Shown: positions 43,614 to 50,804 of the stretch, one piece after another
How positions within the stretch are numbered: position 1 is the first letter of the stretch
Layout of the letters: each line of letters begins with the position of its first letter
Source: Frankia umida
Lineage (GTDB): Bacteria; Actinomycetota; Actinomycetes; Frankiales; Frankiaceae
Reading direction: 5' to 3'
Length of the DNA stretch: 64,000 bases
Assembly (NCBI RefSeq): GCF_023242945.1
Contig: NZ_JALKFT010000001.1
Span: 186,001-250,000 of the forward strand
Notes under the pieces: generated by a model
Told to the model about the DNA's origin: nothing
Databases searched by the model: none
Seen by the model: only the letters and a program-made list of their open reading frames with translations
Program-made: the position numbers and the translations under genes

Positions 43614-44600
43614 GTGGAAGCGGTCGCGGCCGACGACGACGACCCTGGAGATCAGGCGGAGTTCCGGGCCTTCTTCGAGCGCCACCACCGTGAACTGAGC
43701 CGGTTCGCGTATCTGCTCAGCGGCGACCACGACGCGGCCGACGACATCACCGCCGACGCCCTCACCGCCGCCTGGACCCGTTGGGACCGGGTCCGCGCGG
43801 CCGAGCTTCCACTGGCCTACGTCCGGCGGATCGTCGCGAACCTGGCGGCGGACCGGGTCCGTCGGGTCGTGCGCGAACGCCGAGGCCTGCTCGCTCTTGG
43901 TGAACAGACCGAGGGTTACACCCCCGAGCCGGACGTACCCGCAGTCGTGGACCTGCGCAGCGCTCTGATGTCGTTGCCGCCCGGTAAGCGGGCGTGCGTG
44001 GTGCTGCGCTATGCCTTCGACCTGTCCGAGGCCGAGACCGCCCGGACGCTGGGCGTCTCTGTCGGGACGGTGAAGAGCCAGACCGCCCGCGGAGTCGCAG
44101 ACCTGGAACGGCTGCTTCGGGGCAGCCCCGTCGGACCGGCCCCGTCGCCCGGCCTGGAGATCAGGTCGGCGGACGCGCCCAGCCGGGCCTCCGGGCGCGG
44201 CTCGACGCCGCGCGGATCCGGTGATCACGTCCCGCCGCGGGCGGGCGGCGGGCGCGGCGGGTCGCTGCGTCCCGGTCGCCGTCGCCCGGGATCGTCCGGT
44301 TCCCATTCCGGCTCCGGCTCCGGCTCCGGCCCGTCAGCCTGCGCCGATGATCGAGGGGATCTGATGCCGGACCGGCATGCCGGCCCCGCGCGCCCGGTTC
44401 GCCTCGAGCCGGTGTCGCACGCCGCGCCGCACCCGCCCGCCCGGTCCGGAGCGGCCACACGGACCAACGATCCACCACCGAACGGACAACTCCTTCGGGT
44501 CGACCTGCCGGACAAGGACGACCACCCCACCGAACGCATTCGTCGACGGCTGCGCCCCGAGGCCCGTAACTGGCCCGGCTGGCGGGTGGGCGAGGCGTAA
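43614..44600 (+). CDS. SigE-family ECF RNA polymerase sigma factor with long C-terminal extension
   Basis: The 328-residue protein has region 2 (FRAFFERHHRELSRFAYLLSGDHDAADDITADALTAAW) and region 4 (LPPGKRACVVLRYAFDLSEAETARTLGVSVGTVKSQTARGVADLERLL), typical of SigE-type ECF factors (about 170 residues). Another 155 residues follow, Gly/Ser/Arg/Pro-rich and low-complexity, ending RIRRRLRPEARNWPGWRVGEA. GTG 43614 is preferred because GGGGAG lies 7 nt upstream; GTG 43608 is too close to it. The next gene starts immediately at its stop codon. That gene, a membrane protein, is the likely regulator. Confidence 0.88.
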   Translation: MEAVAADDDDPGDQAEFRAFFERHHRELSRFAYLLSGDHDAADDITADALTAAWTRWDRVRAAELPLAYVRRIVANLAADRVRRVVRERRGLLALGEQTEGYTPEPDVPAVVDLRSALMSLPPGKRACVVLRYAFDLSEAETARTLGVSVGTVKSQTARGVADLERLLRGSPVGPAPSPGLEIRSADAPSRASGRGSTPRGSGDHVPPRAGGGRGGSLRPGRRRPGSSGSHSGSGSGSGPSACADDRGDLMPDRHAGPARPVRLEPVSHAAPHPPARSGAATRTNDPPPNGQLLRVDLPDKDDHPTERIRRRLRPEARNWPGWRVGEA

Positions 44601-45878
44601 ATGGCCATGGATGGTGAGCGCGGCACGCGCGGCGAGCCAGGCAACCCCTGGCGGAGTGATCTCGGCACCCTGCTGAACGCCGAGATGGAGCGGCATCAGC
44701 CGGACTCCGACCGCATCCGAGCGCGGATCGCGGCCTCACTCGGAGCCGCCTTCCCGCCCGGTCCGGCCCCCACCGCCGCACCCCTGGCCCTCGTGGACGG
44801 CCCCACCTCGCCCTTCACGCCCTACGGCGAGCTGGAGCACGACCCACCCGTCGAGACCACCGCACCAGTGGCGGGCACGGGGTCAGGCACGAGCACGGGG
44901 TCAGGTGTGGAGGCGGCGCCGGGCACGAGCGCGGCGCCGGGTTCGGGGGGGCGTCCGATCCGTGGGACGCACGGGTCCCGCATCCGGGCCGGCCGCGGCG
45001 GGCCACTCCGGCAGGGCCGACGTCACGGCCGGATTCTGGTCGGCGCCGCCGTCGCCGGCGTCAGCATGGTTCTGGTCGCGCTGCTCGCCGTCGTCAGCGG
45101 TATCCCGGGTACCGGCTCGCCGAATCCGCCGGTGACGACGGTGACCGGCGCACCGCATCCCATCGGATCGCCGTGGGCGACGACCGCCACCACCGAGCCG
45201 ACCAGCGCGACGACCCCGCTGGCCCAGGACGGCCGGACACCGCCCCCGGCCAGCGCCCCGCCACCAGCCCAGACCGCACCGCGGACCGGCCAGAACGCCC
45301 CGGCGGGCAGCGCCGCGAGTGGATCGTCCGATCTCCCCGCGGCGGACACGACTCCCGTCACGCAGGGGCGTTACACGAGCCAGACCGTCCCCTTCCCTGC
45401 CGGCAGCCAGGTGCGGCTGCCCACCGACGCCACGGACTGGGTGCTTTTCGGCGACGGCTGGAACGGTGTTCGCACCCGTGCGGCGCTGCCCGTCCCCCGG
45501 CTGCTCGCGTTCGCCTCGGGAAGCGCGACCCAGAAGTCGACCTCCGGGTTCACCTGGTTCGGTGGCTTCCCGAACCTGATCGGCAGCGACGACAACGAGC
45601 GCCTCGCCGTCCAGGGCAGGGCGACGCTGAGCACCGTCGTCCTGCAGCCCCGCCAGCTGCAGATCTACCTGGGCGCGTCCACCGGCGCGGCGCAGATCAC
45701 GATCACCTCGCTGGCGGGAACCCACACCTTCACCGTGGACCTGCCCTCACGACAGGTGGACGGCTCATCCGACGCGATGATCACATTGACGCTGCCGGGC
45801 GCCATCGGCACGACCACGATCACCATCACCGGCGTGGACGGCGCGGCCTGGACCCTCGCCGCCGCCGTCCTGCGCTGA
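44601..45878 (+). CDS. single-pass membrane protein paired with the ECF sigma factor
   Basis: The 425-residue protein starts at ATG 44601 directly after the TAA of the sigma gene (0 bp). The N-terminal 150 residues are polar and contain a helical segment RSDLGTLLNAEMERHQPDSDRIRARIAASL. One transmembrane helix follows (ILVGAAVAGVSMVLVALLAVVSG, about residues 150-172). A Pro/Thr/Ala-rich linker leads to a strand-rich domain (about residues 255-425). The layout (cytoplasmic N-terminus, one helix, outside sensor-like domain) fits a transmembrane anti-sigma factor, but no zinc-binding HxxxCxxC motif is present. The role as regulator is inferred from position only. Confidence 0.7.
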   Translation: MAMDGERGTRGEPGNPWRSDLGTLLNAEMERHQPDSDRIRARIAASLGAAFPPGPAPTAAPLALVDGPTSPFTPYGELEHDPPVETTAPVAGTGSGTSTGSGVEAAPGTSAAPGSGGRPIRGTHGSRIRAGRGGPLRQGRRHGRILVGAAVAGVSMVLVALLAVVSGIPGTGSPNPPVTTVTGAPHPIGSPWATTATTEPTSATTPLAQDGRTPPPASAPPPAQTAPRTGQNAPAGSAASGSSDLPAADTTPVTQGRYTSQTVPFPAGSQVRLPTDATDWVLFGDGWNGVRTRAALPVPRLLAFASGSATQKSTSGFTWFGGFPNLIGSDDNERLAVQGRATLSTVVLQPRQLQIYLGASTGAAQITITSLAGTHTFTVDLPSRQVDGSSDAMITLTLPGAIGTTTITITGVDGAAWTLAAAVLR

Positions 45879-46207
45879 GGCCACACGGAGCTTGAAAAAT
45901 CTGAAAATATCCGGCCCGGAGCGACAACCTTCCGACCCCGTTCGGACGACAGAGTAGGTGAACGTCCATCCGGTCCCCGCGCCAGGAGGCCCGGCCGGCG
46001 TTCCGGCCGCCTCGTCCGACTAACCCCCCCCAGCCGGGCGGCAGGCCGTAGCACGACACCTGGGCTGGCCGGTCTGGCCAGGATCGGCCAGCCCGCTCAC
46101 CGCGCCACCGCGCGGCCCCGCCCGAACGTCCCAGTGCACAGGCACCCGCGGGTGGGCACCACCACGATCGCGACGGTGTGGCGATGTCGAGGGGTAGCGT
46201 CGAGTCC
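45879..46207. other. 329-bp spacer
   Basis: No gene is supported. It opens with an A+T-rich run (TGAAAAATCTGAAAATATCC, 45893-45912). It ends with TAGCGT at 46195-46200, a likely -10 for the next gene. Confidence 0.5.
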
Positions 46208-46708
46208 GTGCGTCGGCTGTTTTTTGCACCCTCATGGATCGCGCGGCATCTGCTCGCGCTGGCTCTGGTCGCCTTGTTCATCCGGATGGGAATCTGGCAG
46301 TTCACCAAGGGCGAGTCCGCCCAGGGAACGATGCAGAACCTCTTCTACGGCGTCGAGTGGCCGATCTTCGCCGTCTTCGTCGTCTACTGGTGGTTTCGGA
46401 TGATCAAAGAGGCGTTGTCGCCGCCGGACCTCGAGGGTCCGCAGTGGGGCGTCGGCGGCCGGATCGCCCCGGAGACACCACACCAGCTCGGCGCGGGCGG
46501 CCCCCGGATGCTGACCGCGGGCGGGTCGCTCGTCGCGGATGACGAGGACGAGGAGGTCGCCGCCTACAATCGCTACCTCGCCGCCCTGTACAACCGGGAT
46601 GCGCAGCAGGACGCGCTGCGGGCGATCACGGCGAGCCAGCCCACGAAGCAGCTCGACCCCGCGGCGCGAACCACCACCCCCCCGCAGATCAACGGAGCCC
46701 GCGGATGA
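46208..46708 (+). CDS. small two-helix membrane protein of unknown function
   Basis: The 166-residue product starts at GTG 46208, placed exactly 7 nt after TAGCGT, suggesting a leaderless mRNA. ATG 46178 lies upstream of that promoter. It has two hydrophobic segments (HLLALALVALFIRMGIWQF and WPIFAVFVVYWWFRMI). The soluble tail has an acidic EVAAYNRYLAALYNRDAQQDALRA helix. The family is conserved in actinobacteria next to DUF3817 genes; no function is known. It overlaps the next gene by 4 nt. Confidence 0.75.
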   Translation: MRRLFFAPSWIARHLLALALVALFIRMGIWQFTKGESAQGTMQNLFYGVEWPIFAVFVVYWWFRMIKEALSPPDLEGPQWGVGGRIAPETPHQLGAGGPRMLTAGGSLVADDEDEEVAAYNRYLAALYNRDAQQDALRAITASQPTKQLDPAARTTTPPQINGARG

Positions 46709-47076
46709 CGACCAGCCTCTCCCCCTCCCGACCCGCCGCGAGTTCGACGCCGGCCGCCATCCGTGGCGCCCTGCTGCGCTATCGGGTGATCGCCTATGTG
46801 GTCGGCGTGGGCCTGATCCTGCTGGTCTGTGTCGGTATGCCCCTGAAGTACGGTGCTGACATCAGCACGGTCGTGGCGATCGTCGGGCCTGTGCACGGCA
46901 TCCTGTACGTCGTCTACCTCGCCTGCACCTACGACCTGGCCACCCGCTGCCGGCTCCCGCTGGGGCGCGCGGTCCTCGTCATGCTCGCCGGGACGATTCC
47001 GTTTCTGTCCTTCGTCGCCGAACGCAAGGTCACCACGTTCGTCCGCCGGCAGCACCTGGCGACCGACCGCACCTGA
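46705..47076 (+). CDS. DUF3817 membrane protein
   Basis: The 123-residue protein has three hydrophobic helices (VIAYVVGVGLILLVCVGM, VVAIVGPVHGILYVVYLAC, AVLVMLAGTIPFLSFVAE) and the family features PLKYG and PVHG. It is translationally coupled to the preceding membrane protein (ATGA overlap). The function is unknown; the pair may form one membrane complex. Confidence 0.82.
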   Translation: MTTSLSPSRPAASSTPAAIRGALLRYRVIAYVVGVGLILLVCVGMPLKYGADISTVVAIVGPVHGILYVVYLACTYDLATRCRLPLGRAVLVMLAGTIPFLSFVAERKVTTFVRRQHLATDRT

Positions 47077-47128
47077 CCACAGCCGCGACCATCCCCGCTC
47101 GGCGGCAGGGATCTCAGCGGCAGGGATC

Positions 47129-47731
47129 TCAGCGGCAGGGTACGGAGTCGCGCACCGGTCGGGCCAGTCCGGACGCCTGCCCGCGGGCTGTCGGGGGCAC
47201 CGGTCGGCGCAACACCGGCACCGCGATCGTGAGCACCTCGCCCTGGCCGAGCCACCGCGGCCGCCGAAGACCATCGCGGGGTCGCACCGCCGCCCGCACC
47301 TGCTCCAGCTCTGTCCCGAAGGCGTAGACCCGGCCGTCCGTCCAGATGATCATCTGGGATCTCGCGCCGGCCGGGCGCGCCAGGACCAGCCGTGACCTGG
47401 ATGTTTCCCATGCGACCGTGACCGGGGGGTTCGCCGTGCCCCGCAACGCCGTCCGCTGACCGCCTGTGTCACGCGGTTCGCTCCGGCGCAGGACGCGCAG
47501 GGCGGGGGACCGCGGCGCGCGGTCGGCGATCAGGACCAGGCCCGCGTCGTCGACGGCCAACGGCGGCGTCGGGTCGGCATCCGACTCGGCGGCCGTGACC
47601 GCACCGAAGACCCCGTCCAGATGCACTCCGCGGGCGGCTGGCAAGCCCCGAGCCGAGCTGGCGAGCATCGCGGTCAGGGCCGCCCGCCGCACGTTCACCC
47701 CGTCCAGCCGGACCAACCCGCAGACCGTCAT
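47129..47731 (-). CDS. stand-alone asparagine-synthase-like N-terminal domain, probably inactive
   Basis: The 200-residue product starts at ATG 47731 behind a clean GGAGG (5-nt spacing). It begins MTVCGLVRLDGVNVRRAALTAML, then GVHLDGVFGAVTA and PPLAVDDAGLVLIADRAP. These resemble the start, the R/H-x-G-P-D region and the D-x-R-I-DN strand of class II glutamine amidotransferase domains in asparagine synthases. Cys is residue 4 rather than the exposed residue 1, and the RGPDG motif is missing, so glutaminase activity is unlikely. No synthetase domain follows. Similar orphan domains accompany some peptide-modification loci, but no precursor was identified here. The C-terminal 80 residues are strand-rich (VTVAWETSRSRLVLARPAG). 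Confidence 0.5.
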   Translation of the reverse strand: MTVCGLVRLDGVNVRRAALTAMLASSARGLPAARGVHLDGVFGAVTAAESDADPTPPLAVDDAGLVLIADRAPRSPALRVLRRSEPRDTGGQRTALRGTANPPVTVAWETSRSRLVLARPAGARSQMIIWTDGRVYAFGTELEQVRAAVRPRDGLRRPRWLGQGEVLTIAVPVLRRPVPPTARGQASGLARPVRDSVPCR

Positions 47732-47909
47732 CGAGCCCTCCGTCGCTGTGCCCGGCCGCGCTGCCGGCGCCATCCGGCAGCGCGGCCGGACGCACCGAGG
47801 ATCGACGGTCACCGGTTGCTTCCGCGCCGGAACGTAACAGGTCTGCGACCAGACCGCCTGGCACAGGCGCGCATTGAACTGACCTGGCCAGTTCCGGGCG
47901 GTGCGACCG

Positions 47910-48143
47910 TCAGCCGATGGCCACCCGGTCGGGCTCGTCGACGCGCCGGGTCCGCCGCGCCGCGATGACCGGATGGGCCGGACAGTCGACGAGATGGTCG
48001 TCGAAGCCCTCCACCGTCGGCCAGGACTGATGGCACGAACCACAGTGCGTCGTGGCCGAGTCGGTCCACCGCGCATCGCATCCCGCACAACTGGCCGTGA
48101 CGGGTGCGCGCAGACCGGCCTCGGGCTGGCGACGACGGGGCAT
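47910..48143 (-). CDS. small zinc-binding protein (FDxHR-like)
   Basis: The 77-residue product from ATG 48143 contains ASCAGCDARWTDSATTHCGSCHQSWPTVEGFDDHLVDCP: two CxxC pairs and a final FDxHxxxC. The pattern resembles a small zinc protein family seen in actinobacteria and their phages. GTG 48200 is an in-frame longer start; neither has a strong ribosome-binding site. It lies 178 bp upstream of the asparagine-synthase-like gene on the same strand. Function unknown. Confidence 0.5.
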   Translation of the reverse strand: MPRRRQPEAGLRAPVTASCAGCDARWTDSATTHCGSCHQSWPTVEGFDDHLVDCPAHPVIAARRTRRVDEPDRVAIG

Positions 48144-48200
48144 CTGGATCGGCAGCGCCGGCGGCCGGCTGGCCGGATCCAGATCAGAGTGAAGGGTCAC

Positions 48201-48545
48201 GGAAACCGCGCGAGGGCGCCGGGGCGAGGCGACGGCGGCCGGGATCGCGCGAGGGGACGACGACCGACGGGGAGGCACCCGGTCATCCTGTCGCAGACCA
48301 GCACAAGCGTCACGCAACCGGGTGTCGAGTCTTCGGGGTGTTTGGCCAGCGCGTCGGGCTCGGGGGCCGCCATGCCGGGGCCAATCCCCCCACTCCGGGC
48401 ATTGTGCGCAACCTTTGTGGCGCAACCCTTTCCCCGCCCACCACAGACCACCCAGAACACCGTTCCCACAACCAGAGAACACGATGACACCCGATGCCGA
48501 ACGAGCGAACGACCATAAGCGGCAGAACTGGCTACCGTTGTCCAC
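48201..48545. other. 345-bp divergent spacer
   Basis: I see no gene here. Near its right end TACCGT (48533-48538) precedes the XRE gene ATG by 7 nt. TTGTCCACA at 48538-48546 matches the actinobacterial DnaA box but may be chance. Confidence 0.45.
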
Positions 48546-49481
48546 ATGACGAGCACCGTCGGCGACGACCGGCCGCGGGCGGCACCGCGCGGGGGTACCG
48601 CGGCGGGGGTGGGCGCACTGCTGCGGCAGTGGCGCCAGCAGCGTCGGCTTAGTCAGCTCGAGCTAGCACTTCGGGCGGACAGCTCGGCCCGACACATCAG
48701 TTTCGTCGAAACCGGCAAGGCCCTGCCGAGCAGGGCGATGCTCCTGCGTCTGGCCGACCACCTCGAGGTGCCGGTGCGCGACCGCAACGCCCTGTTGCTC
48801 GCGGCCGGCTACGCCCCGGCGTTCACCGAAACCCCCCTGACCGACCCGGCCATGGCCGCCGTGCGCGCCGGCCTGGTCGAGTTCCTCGCCGCCTGCGAAC
48901 CGAACCCCGCCCTCGTCCTGCACGGCCCCTTCGACATCGTGATGACCAACCGCCCCACCCAGGCCCTGCTCACCGGCGTGGCGCCCGACCTGCTCCGCCC
49001 GCCCGTCAACCTGATGCGCCTGGCCCTGCACCCGCGAGGCCTCGCCCCGCGGATCGTCAACCTCCCGCGGTGGCGCGAGCACCTGCTGGACACGCTCCGC
49101 CGCAGCATGATCGCGGGTGGCCCGTCCGCCCTGCACGGGCTGTACGAGGAGGTGTCCGGCTATCCGGTCCCCGTCCCCGTCGCCTCTCCCGGCCCTGACT
49201 CCAGCTCATGGCGCGAGGCCGGGACCAGATCGAACGGAACAGGCCCGCCAGCTCCGCCGGGCAGCCACTCCGCGCTGGCGCTGCCGCTGTGTCTCCGCGT
49301 CGGCGACCGGGTCCTCACGTTCCTGTCGACGATGACGACCTTCAACGCCCCGACCGACGTCACCGTCTCGGAACTGGCGATCGAGCTCTTCCTGCCCGCG
49401 GACGCGACCACCACCCGAACGATCACCGAGCTCGTCGCCCGCACCGACGCCAGCACCCCCGGACCACAGCCAAGATCATGA
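48546..49481 (+). CDS. XRE-family regulator with MmyB-like ligand-binding domain
   Basis: The 311-residue regulator has an N-terminal HTH (LLRQWRQQRRLSQLELALRADSSARHISFVETGKALPSRAML). The C-terminal part is the MmyB-like domain (VLVLHGPFDIVMTNRPTQALL, PPVNLMRLALHPRGLAPRIVNLPRWREHLL, FLSTMTTFNAPTDVTVSELAIELFLP), which binds small hydrophobic ligands in related proteins. A 40-residue Pro/Ser insert near residue 215 is unusual. TACCGT-N7-ATG predicts a leaderless transcript. Three copies of the ATGCCGAGGGTT repeat lie just after its stop codon. Confidence 0.9.
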   Translation: MTSTVGDDRPRAAPRGGTAAGVGALLRQWRQQRRLSQLELALRADSSARHISFVETGKALPSRAMLLRLADHLEVPVRDRNALLLAAGYAPAFTETPLTDPAMAAVRAGLVEFLAACEPNPALVLHGPFDIVMTNRPTQALLTGVAPDLLRPPVNLMRLALHPRGLAPRIVNLPRWREHLLDTLRRSMIAGGPSALHGLYEEVSGYPVPVPVASPGPDSSSWREAGTRSNGTGPPAPPGSHSALALPLCLRVGDRVLTFLSTMTTFNAPTDVTVSELAIELFLPADATTTRTITELVARTDASTPGPQPRS

Positions 49482-49482
49482 G

Positions 49483-49559
49483 ATGCCGAGGGTTGTTCGG
49501 AGATATCGACCTCCGCACACCTACCAACCCTCGGCATGGGGCCGCATAACCCTCGGCAT
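49483..49559. repeat. ATGCCGAGGGTT cluster (copy 2)
   Basis: The 18-mer ATGCCGAGGGTTGTTCGG occurs at 49483-49500 in direct orientation. The 12-mer ATGCCGAGGGTT occurs inverted at 49526-49537 and 49548-49559. The 18-mer is identical to that at 12928-12945. The cluster starts 1 bp after the XRE gene stop codon and could form alternative hairpins. Confidence 0.9.
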
Positions 49560-49674
49560 CACGCACGATCGTGTCCGCGCCCTGTCCACGGACAGCCGGC
49601 GAGGTCCGGTGATCGCCGGGCGCGACCAGGAACAGCCGGGAACCGCGCGCCGCACAGTAGATCATGAGAAAAGG

Positions 49675-49702
49675 CGAAACCCGCTGGTACCAGCGGGTTT
49701 CG
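49675..49702 (-). terminator. rho-independent terminator of tRNA-Ser
   Basis: A perfect 28-bp palindrome with arms CGAAACCCGCTGGT is followed on the minus strand by CCTTTTCTC. It starts 11 nt after the tRNA 3' end on that strand. This is the clearest classical terminator in the window. Confidence 0.85.
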
Positions 49703-49713
49703 CGCTGGTGGAG

Positions 49714-49802
49714 CGGAGGGCGTGGGATTCGAACCCACGAAGAGGATCACTCCCCTTAGCGGTTTTCAAGACCGCCGCCATCGGCCACTAGGCGAGCCCT
49801 CC
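49714..49802 (-). tRNA. tRNA-Ser (anticodon TGA)
   Basis: Read on the minus strand, the acceptor GGAGGGC pairs with GCCCTCC. The anticodon stem-loop GCGGT-CTTGAAA-ACCGC gives TGA, reading UCA. A long variable arm (CTAAGGGGAGTGATCCTCTTC) marks a class II tRNA, and the T-arm CGTGG-GTTCGAATC-CCACG is canonical. CCA is not encoded. Confidence 0.95.
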
Positions 49803-49861
49803 TGGCCGTCCCATCTTATGTCGCCGCGATGTCAGCGATCATTCCCGGGGCAGGTCCCCGA

Positions 49862-50527
49862 TCAGTGCTCGGGGACGGGAGTGGGGGTCGGGGCGGGGCG
49901 GGGCCAGACGTAGTCGTACTCGCGCTCGCAGGTCAGGTTGAAGCGGCTGAGGACGTCCGCGAGCAGACGTAGGTCGCCGCCGGGCCACTCGGTGAGGATC
50001 TTCGCGAGGGCGCCGAGGACGAAGTCGCGATCGGCGTGCAGGCGCTGTCCGCCCTCGGGGGTGATGGCCAGCTTCCGGGCTATGCCGCCGTCCGGGTCGG
50101 GGATGCGGTCGACGAGGCCGGCCTGCACCATGGCCGCCGTCTGGCGGTTGACGGTGGAGACGTCCAGGGAGAAGGCCTCGGCCAGCTGGGCGAGGGTCAT
50201 CGGGCCCTCGACCTCGATGCGGCTCAGGAGCAGGTAGGCGGAGCGTTCCAGGGTGCGCTGGCCGGGGCGGTGGTTGGAGGCCGGCAGGATGTGGTGGCGC
50301 GTGAGCAGCATCAGTTCCCGCTCGATCTCACGCAGCTGCGTGTCGCGGACCTGGCCCTCCCAGCGCTGGGCGCGCTCGCGCGGCGAGGTGTCGGGCTGAT
50401 CGCGCGCGTCGACGCGGCGGAGGTCGGTCGACAGGTCGTCCTTCATGATCGCCTCCGCCAGGTCGGTGGGCGGTACGCCCGGTCGTCCGGATGGTTCCGG
50501 TCCGGTCTCATTATCGACCAGATCCAT
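49862..50527 (-). CDS. MarR-family transcriptional regulator
   Basis: The 221-residue protein has a winged-helix domain (LERSAYLLLSRIEVEGPMTLAQLAEAFSLDVSTVNRQTAAMVQAGLVDRIPDPDGG). A 60-residue polar leader precedes it. ATG 50527 is the first start; ATG 50446 (MKDDLSTD) would drop much of the leader. TAATAT on the minus strand, 15 nt before 50527, is a probable -10 and lies inside the palindrome at 50531-50563. That suggests autorepression. The divergent MFS gene is the likely target. Confidence 0.88.
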   Translation of the reverse strand: MDLVDNETGPEPSGRPGVPPTDLAEAIMKDDLSTDLRRVDARDQPDTSPRERAQRWEGQVRDTQLREIERELMLLTRHHILPASNHRPGQRTLERSAYLLLSRIEVEGPMTLAQLAEAFSLDVSTVNRQTAAMVQAGLVDRIPDPDGGIARKLAITPEGGQRLHADRDFVLGALAKILTEWPGGDLRLLADVLSRFNLTCEREYDYVWPRPAPTPTPVPEH

Positions 50528-50530
50528 GGC

Positions 50531-50563
50531 TGTGCATGATGCATATTACGTGTAGCATGCACA
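50531..50563. promoter_or_regulatory. MarR-type palindromic operator
   Basis: TGTGCATGATGCA and the inverted TGTGCATGCTACA (11 of 13 positions match) are separated by 7 bp. This overlaps the TAATAT -10 of the MarR gene and lies between it and the MFS gene. Geometry and position fit a MarR dimer site. Confidence 0.7.
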
Positions 50564-50710
50564 TCCGGCGGGCGGGCGTCGTCTCGTCGCCAGCCCGCCA
50601 TGGCCCGGCCTACCAGGCGGGGTGTCGTCCGGTGTCGTCGTGGATGCCGCGCGCGCTCGCCTGGACACAGGCCAGGTCGGCCTGTCCGCACGGTTCGCGC
50701 CGCATTCGCC

Positions 50711-50750
50711 ACCTTTCGATCACTTTCGATCACCTTCGATCACCTTCGAT
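50711..50750 (+). repeat. four 10-bp CACCTTCGAT repeats before the MFS gene
   Basis: CACYTTCGAT repeats four times with exact 10-bp spacing, 55 bp before the MFS start codon. The period equals one helical turn, so all copies face the same side of the DNA. This could be a second operator array or a leader element. Confidence 0.8.
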
Positions 50751-50804
50751 TCCGACATTCGTGGTACGCGGCGCCTCGCGCCTCGCCATGACAGGGAGGC
50801 TTCC

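Noticed and set aside
48538..48546. DnaA box TTGTCCACA overlapping the XRE gene start
   Set aside because: It is a single site with no cluster and no replication gene nearby. It is explained as well by chance within the promoter.
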